From: Symbiodinium natans
Taxonomy: Eukaryota; Sar; Dinophyceae; Suessiales; Symbiodiniaceae
Assembly (NCBI GenBank): GCA_905221605.1
Contig: CAJNDS010002435.1
Span: 472,001-536,000, forward strand
Direction: 5' to 3'
Length of the DNA stretch: 64,000 nt
A program made the translations under genes and the position numbers. Within the stretch, counting starts at the first letter, position 1, and each line of letters begins with the position of its first letter. The notes beneath the pieces were generated by a model. That model made no database searches. It had not been told where the DNA came from and saw nothing but the letters and a program-made list of their open reading frames with translations. This document shows positions 1 to 11,000 of the stretch, piece by piece.

Positions 1-1480
1 GCTCCTAAACCTACACATGGCAACCGCGCCCCTATGGGCGAGCCAGACAGAGGACTGTTGTTCGTCCTGTGAAACGGAGCTGAAAAACAGAGGATGATGA
101 TAGATGATAGGGGTTTTGGGTTTAGGGTTTAGGGTTTAGGGTTTAGGGTTTAGGGTTTAGGGTTTAGGGTTTAGGGTTTAGGGTTTAGGGTTTAGGGTTT
201 GCTGCCCTGGTCTTTTCCGTCGAGTGCACAAGAAGAAGGATAGTCGAGGTTGCAAGGCTTTGCCCATCATGTCATATGTCAAACGAACCTTCCCCCGCTG
301 GTCCCAGTGAAGAGGTGTCACACAAAGCCATCAGCGCAGATCGCACCTGTTTCCGTGCATCCCCGCACAAACAATACGAGCAGCAGGTGCCTTACAAGAA
401 CGACGACAGCAACAACCGGGTCCAGCAAAGTTAAGCAAGGAGCCGTGCAACGCAAAGCCTCTCCTGAGCCGCGATTCCGTACCTTCTCCCTCCAGACTCC
501 AGAACTGTTTTTTTGTGGGGCCTCTTGAAAGCTTCCAGATCGAGGTTCGCGTAAAGACCAGAATCCTAAACCCGAAACCCTAAACCCCAAACCCTAAACC
601 CTAAGCCCCTTTTTTTGGACCCAGACTCCTGAAGTCAGCTGGGAAAGGCCTACCTAAACCCTAAACCCTAACCCCTAAACCTCTAAACCCTAAACCCTAA
701 ACCCTAAACCCTAAACCCTAAACCCCAAACCCTACCCCAAGTTGAAAGATCCACAAGTAGCCCGGGCCTGCTCTGGAAGGCTAAGGCTTCCCTCAACCGA
801 GCCCGCGCACTTCACAGGCTCGGAAGAGGAGTGCAATCTGAGACCCTAACCCTAAACCCCAATCCCTAAACCCTAAACCCCAAACCCTAAACCCTCACTT
901 AGCAACCCTCGCATGAAGGGATCGATTCAGCGGTCGTACACGGAAAGTTTGGAGAGCATGTCCTGAGCGAGTCGCATACCCCAGAAAGGGTTTAGGGTTT
1001 TGGGGTTTAGGGTTGAGGGTCAGTGCTTAGGGTTTAAGATTTAGGAGGGGCTTATAACACTACAGCAACCCTAATCTAAATTTTAAACCCCAGCTATAAC
1101 TAACCTTGCGCCTCCGAGTAAGCATGAGTCTTTTTCGCTCAGCTGTTGGGCAGGCGTTGAGGTCAATCGAAAACCAATCAACCTGCTAGGGGTAACATCT
1201 TCTCCGTTTGCCATAATCGTTTCTAGTGGGCATGTTGGGAAAACATGAAAATTGTCTCAAAGGGTCAGGGTCACCATGTGCCCCAGATATTTAGCGCTGC
1301 GCTCCTGATGGTACCCGCTCGACGATACTGTTCTTCTTAGTTCCCTCTGCGATGAGACATCTGCTGCCGTGGCAGCTTCAGCCGTACATGAACTTGCTGC
1401 GAATAAAAGCAGCATCAAACACAATGATCTTCCACTTCTTGCTCGCCGTTGCTTTCAAATACGGGTCAAGCTCGACCAAC

Positions 1481-1539
1481 CTCTTGGATCTTCTGGGCGA
1501 GTTCATGCTGAACGCTGACCGCCATGTTGACTTCATGAC
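1481..1539 (-). CDS. Candidate small internal exon
   Basis: A 59-nt minus-strand segment preceded by CTAG and followed by the donor-like GTTGGT reads HEVNMAVSVQHELAQKIQE in the only plausible frame. Function is not recognisable. It lies between degenerate telomere arrays, like the better supported exons at 18.5-26 kb, but has no phase partner that I could test. Confidence 0.25.
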
Positions 1540-2427
1540 CTAGATAGGTGGCCTCCCCTAAACCCTCAACCCTAAACCCTAAACCCTTTTTTGCACCCTA
1601 AACCCTAAACCCTAAACCCTAATCGGGAGTTGAGGGGCCGAATTCACAGAAGCCCTCCAAAATCCCCCTTTTCAACCCGACTCTTGCATCCCAGCGTCCT
1701 TGTTCAGCGCAATCTCCATGTCACCTGGGTGGCCACAGGCCGAACGAACTGCCCTAAACGCTAAACCCTATACGCTAAACCCTAAACCACAAACCCTTTT
1801 TGCATCCGGGCTTGGGGAGTCGGCCGGGAATGGTCAGATTTCCAACCCTAAACCCTAAACCCGAAACCCCAAACCCTCTTCACTTTCAAGGCTACACCCT
1901 CAACCCTCGGCTTGCAATGGGAGGGATTCCATTTCAGGTGGCCCTGCGCACTCTACACTCCCACTCAGTCAGGGTTCAGGATTCAGTGTTTAGGGTTGAG
2001 GGTTTAGGGCTTAGGGTTTAGAATTTTTTTGCCACCCGCCTAACAGACCACCTCTGGGATCACTCGGCAGGGAACCGGGTTTAGGGTTTGAGGGCTTAAG
2101 GTTTGGGACTCCCTGATGCATGGTTGAGCCACAAACAGAGACAACCACCGCCTAAACGCAAAAAACCCTGGAATCCTGGGTTGCTGCCTTTAGGGTTTAG
2201 GGTTTTAGGGTTTAGGGTTTAGGGTTTAGAGAACTGAAAATGAGTTGTCATTTTAAGAACTCCGCTGCGTGCGACATTCAAAAATGCATGAATACAACAC
2301 GTAAACACTCTTTAACATATGTATGTGTCTGAACATGTGTTACATAACTGCAATGTCAATACAATCGCAAAATAAACCTACACATATACGGACGAATATA
2401 AACATAAACAGACATGTATCTATGTTC

Positions 2428-2490
2428 CCTTCATATAAGTGGGTCATGAGTACAGTTACAATTGGTTGACAAGTACCATGAACCTCCAAG
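2428..2490. mobile_element. MITE family A, right part
   Basis: ATATAAGTGGGTCATGAGTACAGTTACAATTGGTTGACAAGTACCATGAACCTCCAAG matches the right half of the complete copies. The left half is replaced by unrelated AT-rich sequence. Confidence 0.65.
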
Positions 2491-2797
2491 CAGGGCTTGG
2501 GGTTTCTGCTGAGGGGCTCATGGCATCCTCTCGGATCATTTGGCCACGAAGCTTCCCCGCCTGACCAGGCGGAGCCCCGCCCCAAACACAAGCACTCAGG
2601 GTTCAGGGTTTAGGGTTTGGGGTTTCAGGTTTAGGGCTTAGGGTTTCGGATTTAGGGTTAGGGTTTAGGGTTTTTGCCGCCCGCCTAGCTGAACAGCACG
2701 TCCACATCAGGGTTTCGAGTCTAGGGACCCTAAACCCTGGAACCTTCAACCCCTGGCCTGCCCATCTTGTCGTGCAAAGCTCGGCCGCCAGGCAGCT

Positions 2798-2943
2798 CCC
2801 TAAACCCTAAACCCTAAACCCCAAACCCTAAACCCTAAACCCTAAACCCTAAACCCTAAACCCTAAACCCTAAACCCTAAACCCTAAACCCTAAACCCTA
2901 AACCCTAAACCCTAAACCCTAAACCCTAAACCCTAAACCCCAT
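2798..2943. repeat. Interstitial (CCCTAAA)n array
   Basis: About 146 bp of almost perfect CCCTAAA units on the plus strand, with one CCCCAAA variant near the left end. It is one of the longest uninterrupted arrays of this orientation in the window. Its position between unique sequences, not at a sequence end, makes it interstitial. Confidence 0.95.
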
Positions 2944-3735
2944 CCCTAAGCCAGAGGAACAACGGACTGATCCTTAACAAGCTAGAGACAAAAGCTGAAC
3001 CCAAACTCCTCGACATGTTTCCTCCATGCCCTTAACCCTAAACCCTACACCCTAAACTCTAAACCCTAAACCCTTTTTTTACGGCTAGGACTGCTGCACT
3101 GCCTGCCTGGGGCCTTCTCAGCACCCTTGCAGAGGCTTCATACAGACCCCAAACCCTAAACCCTAAACCCTAAACCCCAAACCCCAAACCCTAAAGCTCC
3201 CTGCCCACAAATCGGACCCCGCACGGCCTGCGCCTCTTCGCTTCAAACTCCATTACAGCTCTTTTTCAGGTTTTGGGTTTAGGGTTTAGGGTTTAGGGTT
3301 TAGGGTTTAGGGTTTAGGGTTTAGGGTTTAGGGTTGTTTTTTGTTGTGGAAGTCGGAGGATGCCAGGGGTTCTTGGGAATTACGGGTTCTTTGGTCTTAG
3401 GGTTTAGGGTTTAGGGTTTAGGGTCTAGGGTTTAGGGTTCAGTGACTTAGGGGGTTTAGGGGGTTTAGGGGGTTTGGGGGGTTTAGGGGGTATAAGGGGC
3501 TTAGGCTGACTCTCATGCTCGCACACGGCCGGCAAGGCATCATTCGGGGGTTTGGGGGATGTCGGGTTCAGGGCTTCAGGAAGTACTTGTGAATTTTCAT
3601 TACGTTAAGATACTAAACCCTACCCTAAACCCTGAACCCTAAGCCCTAAGCCCCAAACCCTAAACCCTAAACCCTAAACCCTAAACCCTAAACCCTAAAC
3701 CCTATCATTTAGAACAGACGTAGAAGGCAGCGCAC

Positions 3736-3789
3736 GGCCTGACGGGCGGCCATCTGCTCCACCAGGTCGTCCTTGTACCTCTGCTCAAG
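3736..3789 (-). CDS. Candidate coiled-coil exon
   Basis: 54 nt on the minus strand, bordered by CCCTAAG and a GTGCGC donor-like site, encode LEQRYKDDLVEQMAARQA exactly in phase (18 codons). The heptad-like, charged composition resembles the exons at 4.4-5.3 and 19-26 kb, so it may belong to the same coiled-coil gene. Its phase does not fit the exon candidate immediately upstream at 4420-4465, so a further exon would be needed between them. Confidence 0.35.
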
Positions 3790-3828
3790 CTTAGGGCTCC
3801 AGGCGGCCGCAGGGACAAATCAGCTTCC

Positions 3829-3980
3829 TGGGGTTTAGGGTTTAGGGTTTAGGGTTTAGGGTTTAGGGTTTAGGGTTTAGGGTTTAGGGTTGAGGGTTTA
3901 GGGTTGAGGGTTTAGGGTTTAGGGTTTAGGGTTTAGGGTTTAGGGTTTAGGGTTTAGGGTTTAGAGCTTAGGGTTTAGGG
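3829..3980. repeat. Interstitial (TTTAGGG)n array
   Basis: About 150 bp of TTTAGGG units with two TTGAGGG variants near the middle and a degenerate right end. The orientation is opposite to the array at 2798-2943, so these arrays are not one eroded chromosome end. Confidence 0.95.
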
Positions 3981-4419
3981 TGTTGTTTTTGCCACCCGCC
4001 CAGCAACGTGCGCGAGTGCTGGGCGTGCCGATCTAGGCGTAGGGTTTACTCGGCGCTGTCTGAGTCTGAACAACTTAGGTGTAGGGTTTAGAGTTTAGGG
4101 TTTAGGGTTTAGGGAACCAAAAAGGGGGTAAGTCGCGATTCGGCGAGAAGGGCTGGTTGGCCCCCGCGCCGCATGAGGTAGAAGCCGGGCAGACGCCGCT
4201 TGGACGGGGAGGCCCCTCAAGCCCCGGCTTGCGTTTGAAAGAAGATCATGCCATGAGGGCCAAGAGTTCCAAAACCCTGTTAAGGCTCAGAGTTTAGGGC
4301 TCAGGAGGGTGTAGGGTTCAGGGTTCAGGGTTCAGGGTTCAGGGTTCAGGGTTCAGGGTTTAGGGTTTAGGGTTTAGGGTTTAGGGTTTAGGGTTTAGGG
4401 TTTAGGGTTTAGGGTTTAC

Positions 4420-4465
4420 CTAGGGCATCCAAGGGCCCCGGCTGGCTTTTTCTCTTCTGCAGATC
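4420..4465 (-). CDS. Candidate exon ending at a GTAAAC donor
   Basis: 46 nt on the minus strand: acceptor-like TGTGAG, then DLQKRKSQPGPLDAL, then CTAG/GTAAAC where the donor GT lies in the first bases of a telomere array. It starts in phase 0, which fits the phase-0 end of the candidate at 4827-4883. No family is recognised. Confidence 0.35.
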
Positions 4466-4826
4466 CTCACAGGTTTGAGTCCGGTTTGAAAGCTTTCTTA
4501 TCCCACGCCTGTGAAGTGCGAGCACTTCTGTGGGACGCCAAAATCCACCCTGTTGCAGCTGGGAATCACCCCCTAAACCCTTTGGTTTTCCTAAGCTACC
4601 CGGACCCTTCTTCAGAAACACCCCCCCCCCCATAGCGTTCAAAGGCCCTGAAATTTTACCCAAGGTTCTGGGGCGATCAAGACCCGAGTCGGAGCCGCCT
4701 AGCCCAGGGGTTTAGGGCTGAGGCAAAGGGTGTGCTAGGGTTGAATTAGGCCAGGGGGTTGAGGGCTGAAGGTTTAGGGTTTAGGGTTTAGGGTTTAGGG
4801 TTTAGGGTTTAGGGCTTAGGCTTTGC

Positions 4827-4883
4827 GGGTTTCCTGTCCTCTTGCTTCTTGGACTCTTTGTTGGCCTCCTTTCTTGCCAGGTC
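4827..4883 (-). CDS. Candidate coiled-coil exon
   Basis: 57 nt (19 codons) on the minus strand after GCGCCAG encode DLARKEANKESKKQEDRKP, a lysine/glutamate-rich helix. The downstream border would be a GC donor (GCAAAG), a non-canonical type known in dinoflagellates. It is in phase with the candidates on both sides (5163-5198 and 4420-4465). Confidence 0.4.
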
Positions 4884-5162
4884 CTGGCGCATGAAGAGTT
4901 CAACAGGAGCTGAAGAGTACTGAACTTGGAACCCTAGCAAAAGGAACAATTTTGACTGTTTGTACCCAATGCATATATATATATATATGTTTGTTACCAA
5001 CAATCCCGAGGGATTCTGAAGAGTAGGGGCTGCTTCCCAAGAAGGGCCCATGACTGTCTGAAAAAATAAGCCACCTGCGCGCGCGTGTGAATCATGAATC
5101 AACAAGTTGTGACGCGCGGGTGACGAGCTGCGACGGCGGGAAAGTCGAGATAGGTGGTCCTC

Positions 5163-5198
5163 GCTCTCCCGTAGCTTCGCCTGCTCAAACTCTACGTC
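5163..5198 (-). CDS. Candidate coiled-coil exon
   Basis: 36 nt (12 codons) on the minus strand, from CAACAAG to a GA-type donor (GAGGAC), encode DVEFEQAKLRES. The open segment extends slightly in both directions, so the borders are uncertain. With these borders it joins its neighbours in phase 0. Confidence 0.3.
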
Positions 5199-5239
5199 CT
5201 TGTTGCGCCTCGGCGGGGGGGGGGGGGGGCAGTGCCTAC

Positions 5240-5297
5240 GCACACGCGAGACTGGACGCCTTGGGCAAGAAGCTCCTCAAGCAGGAGCTCCAATGCC
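5240..5297 (-). CDS. Candidate leucine-rich coiled-coil exon
   Basis: 58 nt on the minus strand after CCTCCAG and before the donor GTAGGC encode ALELLLEELLAQGVQSRVC. A polyG/polyC run separates it from the next candidate (5163-5198). Reading phase is compatible with that neighbour. Confidence 0.35.
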
Positions 5298-5326
5298 CTG
5301 GAGGGGTCCCCCGTACCATAGGGGTC

Positions 5327-5415
5327 GGAATAACTACTAACAGTATTCCCTTATGGCCCCTGTCTAATTATTCTATAGGAACTCCCCAAGACCCTTTTCG
5401 AATTCAGGCCCCTGT
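5327..5415. repeat. Dispersed repeat family C, copy 1
   Basis: This segment (GGAATAACTACTAACAGTATTCC... to ...GAATTCAGGCCCCTGTA) recurs at 22329-22427 with about 70-80% similarity by eye, including an internal GGAATA...TATTCC inverted repeat. It contains no gene and probably represents an old dispersed short element. Confidence 0.55.
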
Positions 5416-5599
5416 ATTACATGCCGATTTCGAGCATAGTCGGCCGGAACCCGTCCTGACCTTGTTCCGCAACCTTAAACCCTACACCCTAAACCCTAAA
5501 CCCTAAAACCCACGGGCTACCAGACAATCGGAGCATTGCTGCACGACGACTTCGGGGGCTTTCTGCCAGCTTCTGGGCAGTGCTCAGGGTTTCGGGCTT

Positions 5600-5735
5600 A
5601 GGGGTTTAGGGGCTTTAGGGGCTTTAGGGGTTTAGGGGTTTAGGGGTTTGGGGATTTAGGGGTTTAGGGGTTTAGGGGTTTGGGGGTTTGGGGGTTTGGG
5701 GGTTTGGGGGTTTGGGGGTTTGGGGGTTTACGGGT
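5600..5735. repeat. Variant telomere-like array (TTTAGGGG to TTTGGGGG)
   Basis: 8-bp units TTTAGGGG grade into a homogeneous block of TTTGGGGG. The unit length and base differ from the 7-bp TTTAGGG found elsewhere, pointing to local tandem amplification of a mutated unit. Confidence 0.9.
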
Positions 5736-6732
5736 TGAAGGGTTTTAGGGTTCAGGGGCTAGGGTGTGGGCCGGTTTGGAGATTAGGGCCTGGGGAGTCG
5801 CATCTAGGGGATGCGTGGGGCTTGGGACTTCGGATCGAGAACCCTAAACCCTAAACCCTAAACCCTAAACCCTAAAACCTAAACCCTAAACCCGATTGAG
5901 AGGGACTCAAGCCGAGGCAGATGCCGCTGCTGTTTCCTTGGCTCCATGGACTCTTCCGGAAGTGGAAACTGAGGAATTCTTCCAGGTCCATGTTTTGGGT
6001 GCTGATATTTTGGGGCGACGGTTCAGGAATCAGTGTTTAGGGCTTACGCTTATAAAGTTCAGGGTTTCGGCCGGCACTCCTGCAACAGCCGGCCCACGCA
6101 TCGCACTTGAACTACTCGCTGCTTCGAAGTGAGGGCACGATACACACCAAAACACTCAACCCTAAACCCCAAGGCTTATGGGTTCAGGCGCCCCTGCGGC
6201 CAGGCAGCTCAAGCATCTGCTTGTGCAAGAACTCAACATTTTCCCTGGCATCCCATCATGCAATATCCCGTGGACGACCCAGCGCCCCTAAACTACCTGA
6301 ATCCTTCGAAACTCGAGAAAGTCCAAAGCAGCCCTGGGGTTTGGGAATTCACCCAACTACTGTTGCCGGGACTTTGATGCTGCTGCATCCTTTCAATGTT
6401 CATTTGATGCGCTAAATCTATCATGAATATGAGGGGTAGGGGCCAATGGGAAACTGGTATCCCCCCCGTACCCTGAACACACCTAAGCCCATCAGCCACT
6501 CCTTGCACACTCTGAAAAGCCTATTTGGGGTCTATGGCACGCTCTTCAACAGCAACCTCGCAAGTATCACTGACTGTGACGGGATACAGCGAAAAAAGGC
6601 AAGGGATCGCATGACGGGGCGTGCCCGGGATGCTCGGGCGCACTCGGGAGTACTCGAAAAGCAGTTTCTGGAGCCCTAAACCCTATACCCTAAACCCCAA
6701 ACCCCACACCCATTCATGCCCGGGCGGCCTGC

Positions 6733-6780
6733 GCATCTTTCGCCGCTCCTGCTCCTTCTGCCGGTCCTCGTCCTCGGCAC
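6733..6780 (-). CDS. Candidate coiled-coil exon
   Basis: 48 nt on the minus strand after AAGCTGAG and before a GC-type donor (GCAGGC) encode AEDEDRQKEQERRKM, strongly charged and helical. It is similar in character to the exons at 19-26 kb. The LTR element at 7.7-16.5 kb lies between it and that group, so the two groups may have been one gene. Confidence 0.35.
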
Positions 6781-6805
6781 CTCAGCTTCTGGGAAACACT
6801 TGTGG

Positions 6806-6950
6806 GGGTTTAGGGTTTAGGGTTTAGGGTTTAGGGTTTAGGGTTTAGGGTTTAGGGTTTAGGGTTTAGGGTTTAGGGTTTAGGGTTTAGGGTTTCGGGT
6901 TCAGGGTTCAGGGTTCAGGGTTCAGGGTTGAGGGTTCAGGGTGGAGAATT
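6806..6950. repeat. TTTAGGG array passing into TTCAGGG
   Basis: A perfect TTTAGGG stretch turns abruptly into TTCAGGG units and then TTGAGGG/GTGGAG remnants. The internal homogeneity of each sub-block indicates amplification in place. Confidence 0.9.
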
Positions 6951-7718
6951 AGTAGGGTGCAGGGTGCAATCACCCGCCCTTTTTTTGGAACAGCACCTTA
7001 CTCCAAGGATCGAGGCCTATGAGGGACAGTGGGGCCCATCCTAGCAAGAATCAGCTCTCTCATCCCCGAACCCTAAACCTTAACATTTAGAGCCTACTTG
7101 GAACTCCAAACCCCTAAGCAGCACCCTCAGCACTTCAGCATAAAATTAAAGCTTAAAAGCCCCCAACCCTGGCAACAGCTTTTGGTGCGCCAGCGTGGTA
7201 AGGAACTTTTCATCCCTGCGAACCTCCCTGTGGTGTGCCAACATTGTTGCCCGCCGCCGAAGCCAGAAAAGCTGCCGCACGCCGCGCCGGCGTGAAAGTG
7301 CGCAGGAGGGGAGTGCACAGCACCATGCTCGGCCTCCAAACGTTCACAGGCGAGCCACTGAGCGATGCCAGAGGGGACTATGATGTGGCCAGCATACTTT
7401 TCGACGACTGCACGAGATCTCGTCGTCCATACATCCAGGTCCTCCTGTTGGCAAGCCCACATCCACACTCCAGAAGCTTTTGTTGCTGCAGCCTGAAACT
7501 TGGCTGCACTTCGGAGGGTAGTTATAAATTAAAATGCTTAGCTGCCTTATTAAGAAGCCCAAATCTGTGTTGCTTTACTCCGACCTGCCCTAAACCCTAA
7601 ACCCTAAACCCAAAACCTTTTTTGCATCCAGGCTGGAGGAGTCGCCGGGGAATAGCCCGAAACCTAAACCCTAAACCCTAAACCCTAAACCCCTAACCCC
7701 TAACCCCTAACCCCTAAA

Positions 7719-7723
7719 CCCTA
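7719..7723. repeat. Target-site duplication, left copy (CCCTA)
   Basis: CCCTA precedes the left LTR and recurs immediately after the right LTR at 16529-16533. Five bases is the usual duplication length for Ty1/copia integrases. The target lies in a CCCTAAA repeat. Confidence 0.85.
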
Positions 7724-8002
7724 TGCGGAGCTGCAATTGGTATTGTAGAAAGGAGTTAGTGTTGGAAGTTGAAAGGGTTAATGAACCCGTAAACTATGTT
7801 TGGCTCAAGGATGGCCAGCCCGTCCAAAGAAAAAAGTCCGTGTTTGGGAGTGAGGGTTGGGTTAGTGCCCCTCTACTGGTGTAAGGGTGCCCCTTCCTTG
7901 TTGCTCTTATCCGTGTTCTTGGTTGTTTCTTGGTTCGATCTGGGAAATATAAGTTCAGGGCGATTAGGGGAGTTGATTTCCTTCCTTGGTTGTCCCCCCG
8001 TA
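7724..8002 (+). repeat. 5' LTR (279 bp)
   Basis: Begins TGCGGAG and ends CCCCCGTA. It matches 16250-16528 except for one base. The ends are TG...TA, not the textbook TG...CA. It contains a CCGTA...TTTGGCTCAAG stretch (7787-7809) resembling the dinoflagellate spliced leader with an internal change. It presumably carries the promoter and polyadenylation signals. Confidence 0.9.
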
Positions 8003-8014
8003 GGTTATGAGCCC
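8003..8014 (+). promoter_or_regulatory. Primer-binding site (initiator tRNA-Met half-tRNA type)
   Basis: GGTTATGAGCCC starts at the first base after the LTR. Its complement GGGCTCATAACC is the anticodon stem-loop of an initiator-type tRNA-Met. Drosophila copia uses the 5' half of initiator tRNA-Met in this way and has GGTTATGGGCCC at the same place. The other LTR element in this window also starts its interior with GGTTATG. Confidence 0.75.
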
Positions 8015-8069
8015 AAATTAGGTTCCCTGCGGTTAAGTGTTCTTTCAAGGTTTTTGGGATCAAGAAGCA

Positions 8070-11000
8070 ATGCCTTCTCCGAAGCGATGGCTCCAACTTG
8101 CCTCGGATGGTGGACAAGATGGTGGAGCTGGAAATGGTGCAGCTGAGTCTCTGGGTGAAAGATCGGTGTTGGAAGAGGTGATTCCCGGCGCTGAAGAACA
8201 TCTGGAAGAGGCCTTGGTTGCAGAAAGCCCCAATGTGGGTATGAATCCCAATAGGGATATGGTTAGCAATGCTGAAGCTGAAGGACGTGCTGTTTCTGTA
8301 TCGCCAAAGCCTGGTGAGAAAAGGAACTGGGACGCGACTGGTGGTATAGATCGTGAAATGGAGGTGACTGTTTTACGAGTGTTGCACAAACACGGGTATC
8401 AGCCGTCGTCTTCGACTTCGGGTCGAATGGTAGACCAAGAGTCTCAGACCGATCTGATTGGAGAAGTGCTGCAAGCGGCCCGGAGGCCTCTGAACAAGAT
8501 CAAAAGGGGTCCATCTTCGAGTTCCCAAGGTGGTGGAAGCGGTCATGAACAGAAGGGTGCGGACAGCTTTGAAGCTGCACCTGCTGCTGGATACGCCATG
8601 GGGGAGGAGGAGATCCTACAGATGGAGGCTGAGAGGTTGCGACAGTTGTCCGAAGAAGAGGACGAGATGCGACAGGTCTCTGAAAGGGATGGTTTTCAGA
8701 AAGACGAGCATCTGATCAAAGCGTGCGATGGGACAACGTGGGAATGGCACCTCCATGAAGATGGGAGACAATATTATTACTGCCTGGATACGCAGGAAAG
8801 CAAGTGGACATTGCCGGTGGTAGGTGAAAAGATGAAGAGTGACGAGGTGGTTGGGTCTCCTTCGGGCAATGAGCTGGAAATGGAGGCGGCACTGGATTCT
8901 TCATCCTCTACTCCGAAGACTGAGTCTACGAGGGCATTCCAGGGTAGTGTAAATAGTTTAGGTGAAAAAGATTTTTCCTCTACTATCAGGGATAGCGGTC
9001 CTAGGGCTGGTGGTGACGCCCCGACCTCGGGTTCTCCTGATGAGGAGGAGATTCCTGGAAACCGAACAGACATCGCTGGAGCTCAACATCTGGATCGGGA
9101 AGGAATGGGAGCACTTTCTGAGGGTGTGGCAGCGGTGGAATCGGTAGGTCCAGAAGAAAAGATTCCCAATGTGGAGATCGGAACTGTGTCGGCTGCAGAA
9201 GATCGAGTGGTGGATGTGGTACCTGTCGTTCGGGAATGTGGTCCTGGAGATTTGGAAGACGGAGGGAAAAGGTCGTGTGTTGCGACTGAGGAGGTCTCTT
9301 CGTTTGGTGCCAAGGTTCCTGCCATTCAAAGGGAAAAAGAAGCTTCTGGAATAGCTGGAGACACAGAAGATCTGAAAAATGAGGCCTGGAGCGCCAATGA
9401 TGCGCGGGTCGATGCGCCAGATATTACCTGGAGTGCGAAGGAAGCACGGGTTGAGGTGCATATGGCGTTACGTTCCACGGGCGACTGCAACAATGGGGCG
9501 CAGGTCTCCGCAGCAGCTGATGATGGAGGTTCACAGGTGGACGCACTGGTGCAACCTGAAGTTAGCAGCGAGGAACGAAATGACAAGGGCTACACCGGAG
9601 CCAATGAGGCAGCTGTGGTCAATGATGGTGGAAATTCTCCTTTGGAAGCCATGGAACCAAAGGATCCTGCGGTGGAAGAAAGCGTGCCTGCCGTGGATGA
9701 TCGACTCAATTGCCCTGCAGTGGAGGAAGATTTGCCTGCTGCAGAAGGTGTGACAAAGGACTCCAATGATGGGTCCACTCCCATGAAGGGAGAAGTGTTG
9801 CCGTCTGGAAGTTCGCCGGAAGTCGACACCGAGCGAATTACAGCAGATGAGGCAAAGCCTTTGGCGGAGAAAAAGAGAGGTCCTGAAGTCCAGGAGCACA
9901 AAAAAGATGAGCTTGTGGGACTCGTGGAGCAGGACGAGCAGTGTGACTCAAAGGTGAAAACAAAGGATGCGCCAGGAGCCGATGATACAGAGGTGGTTTC
10001 TGAAGAGCACGCAAAGAAAGTGCCCCGAGCGGGAGCCTTGGAATCACCTGGGACACATTGCTATCAAGAGGGAGATGAGATCATAGGTCTAGTGCGCTGC
10101 ATCAATGGGTATGGAGCCTTTTTGGACCATGGTGATTTGAATGTATTGATTCCTGCAGAAGGGAACAATACGTGCCATTTCAGATTTGGTGATACTGTCA
10201 ATGGAACAGTGAAACTAGTGGAAGATGATGGTACCATAATCTTGGACACCTTTCTGGTTTTGGAAGAGGACGGGGAGGACTCTTCCTCAACGCTGCGGAA
10301 GTGGAAACCCAGCGGCTGGAGTACGTGGTGGACGAATCCATGGTATGTTGGTCAGTGGTACCGAGATTCCAACGGTCAATGGGACTGGAACCAGGAGGAA
10401 GAGCAATCCGATGAGGAGCGTGTGGTACAGGAGTTGTCCTCTGAAGAACGAGAAGAAAGACAACTTTATGGAGAAAAGATCTACAAAGCTCTTCTGGAGA
10501 ATGGAAACGAAGAGGAAGCCTATGTTGGCAAAATTACAGGGATGCTGTTGGGTCGCCCGATGGAAGATTTACAGGAGTGTGTTGCAGATCAGGCATTCCT
10601 CAATGCGGAAGCTCGGCGCGCGTATGGCATCTTGCAAAATAGTGGTTGGAAGCCTGATGGTACAGAAAGCACAGGCTTGGGGGAGTTAACCACTTTTTCC
10701 CGAAAACAGTACCACAACGCGCTTTTCGAACTGGCATGCAAAAAAAGGAGATTTTCTCGACCAGTTGTGGGTGAAGCGGTGGCAACGGTGCTGAATCAAG
10801 GGGAAGATGAGTTTTGGAACGCGCTTTGGTTGGACACCAAGCTATTTTTGCAGGAGCTTGATGGTGCAGTGCAATCCATGAGCAAAAGGGAGAACAAGCC
10901 AATGGAAGCCTACATGGACCCTGACCAGTACAAAAAGGCTTACATGACACCAAAGACTGTGTTGTCACCTGGTTACAGCAAGCTGTGCAAGTTCTTCAAT

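Larger units (their letters stand above)
1..7718. repeat. Telomere-repeat mosaic, left flank
   Basis: No long gene is visible here. Perfect and degenerate TTTAGGG/CCCTAAA arrays in both orientations (longest at about 116-200, 2798-2943, 3275-3335, 3829-3980, 4313-4419, 5600-5735 and 6806-6950) alternate with 50-400 bp of non-repetitive DNA. Several of these islands contain short, splice-bordered minus-strand open segments, listed separately. One island (about 5903-5985) reads better on the plus strand, with an AG border before it and CAG/GTCCAT after it. Elsewhere in the islands I see nothing assignable. Confidence 0.85.

Noticed and set aside
5903-5985. Plus-strand exon-like segment (TQAEADAAAVSLAPW) ending CAG/GTCCAT
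   Set aside because: Kept out of the gene list because it is isolated on the opposite strand, though it warns that some islands read well on plus.
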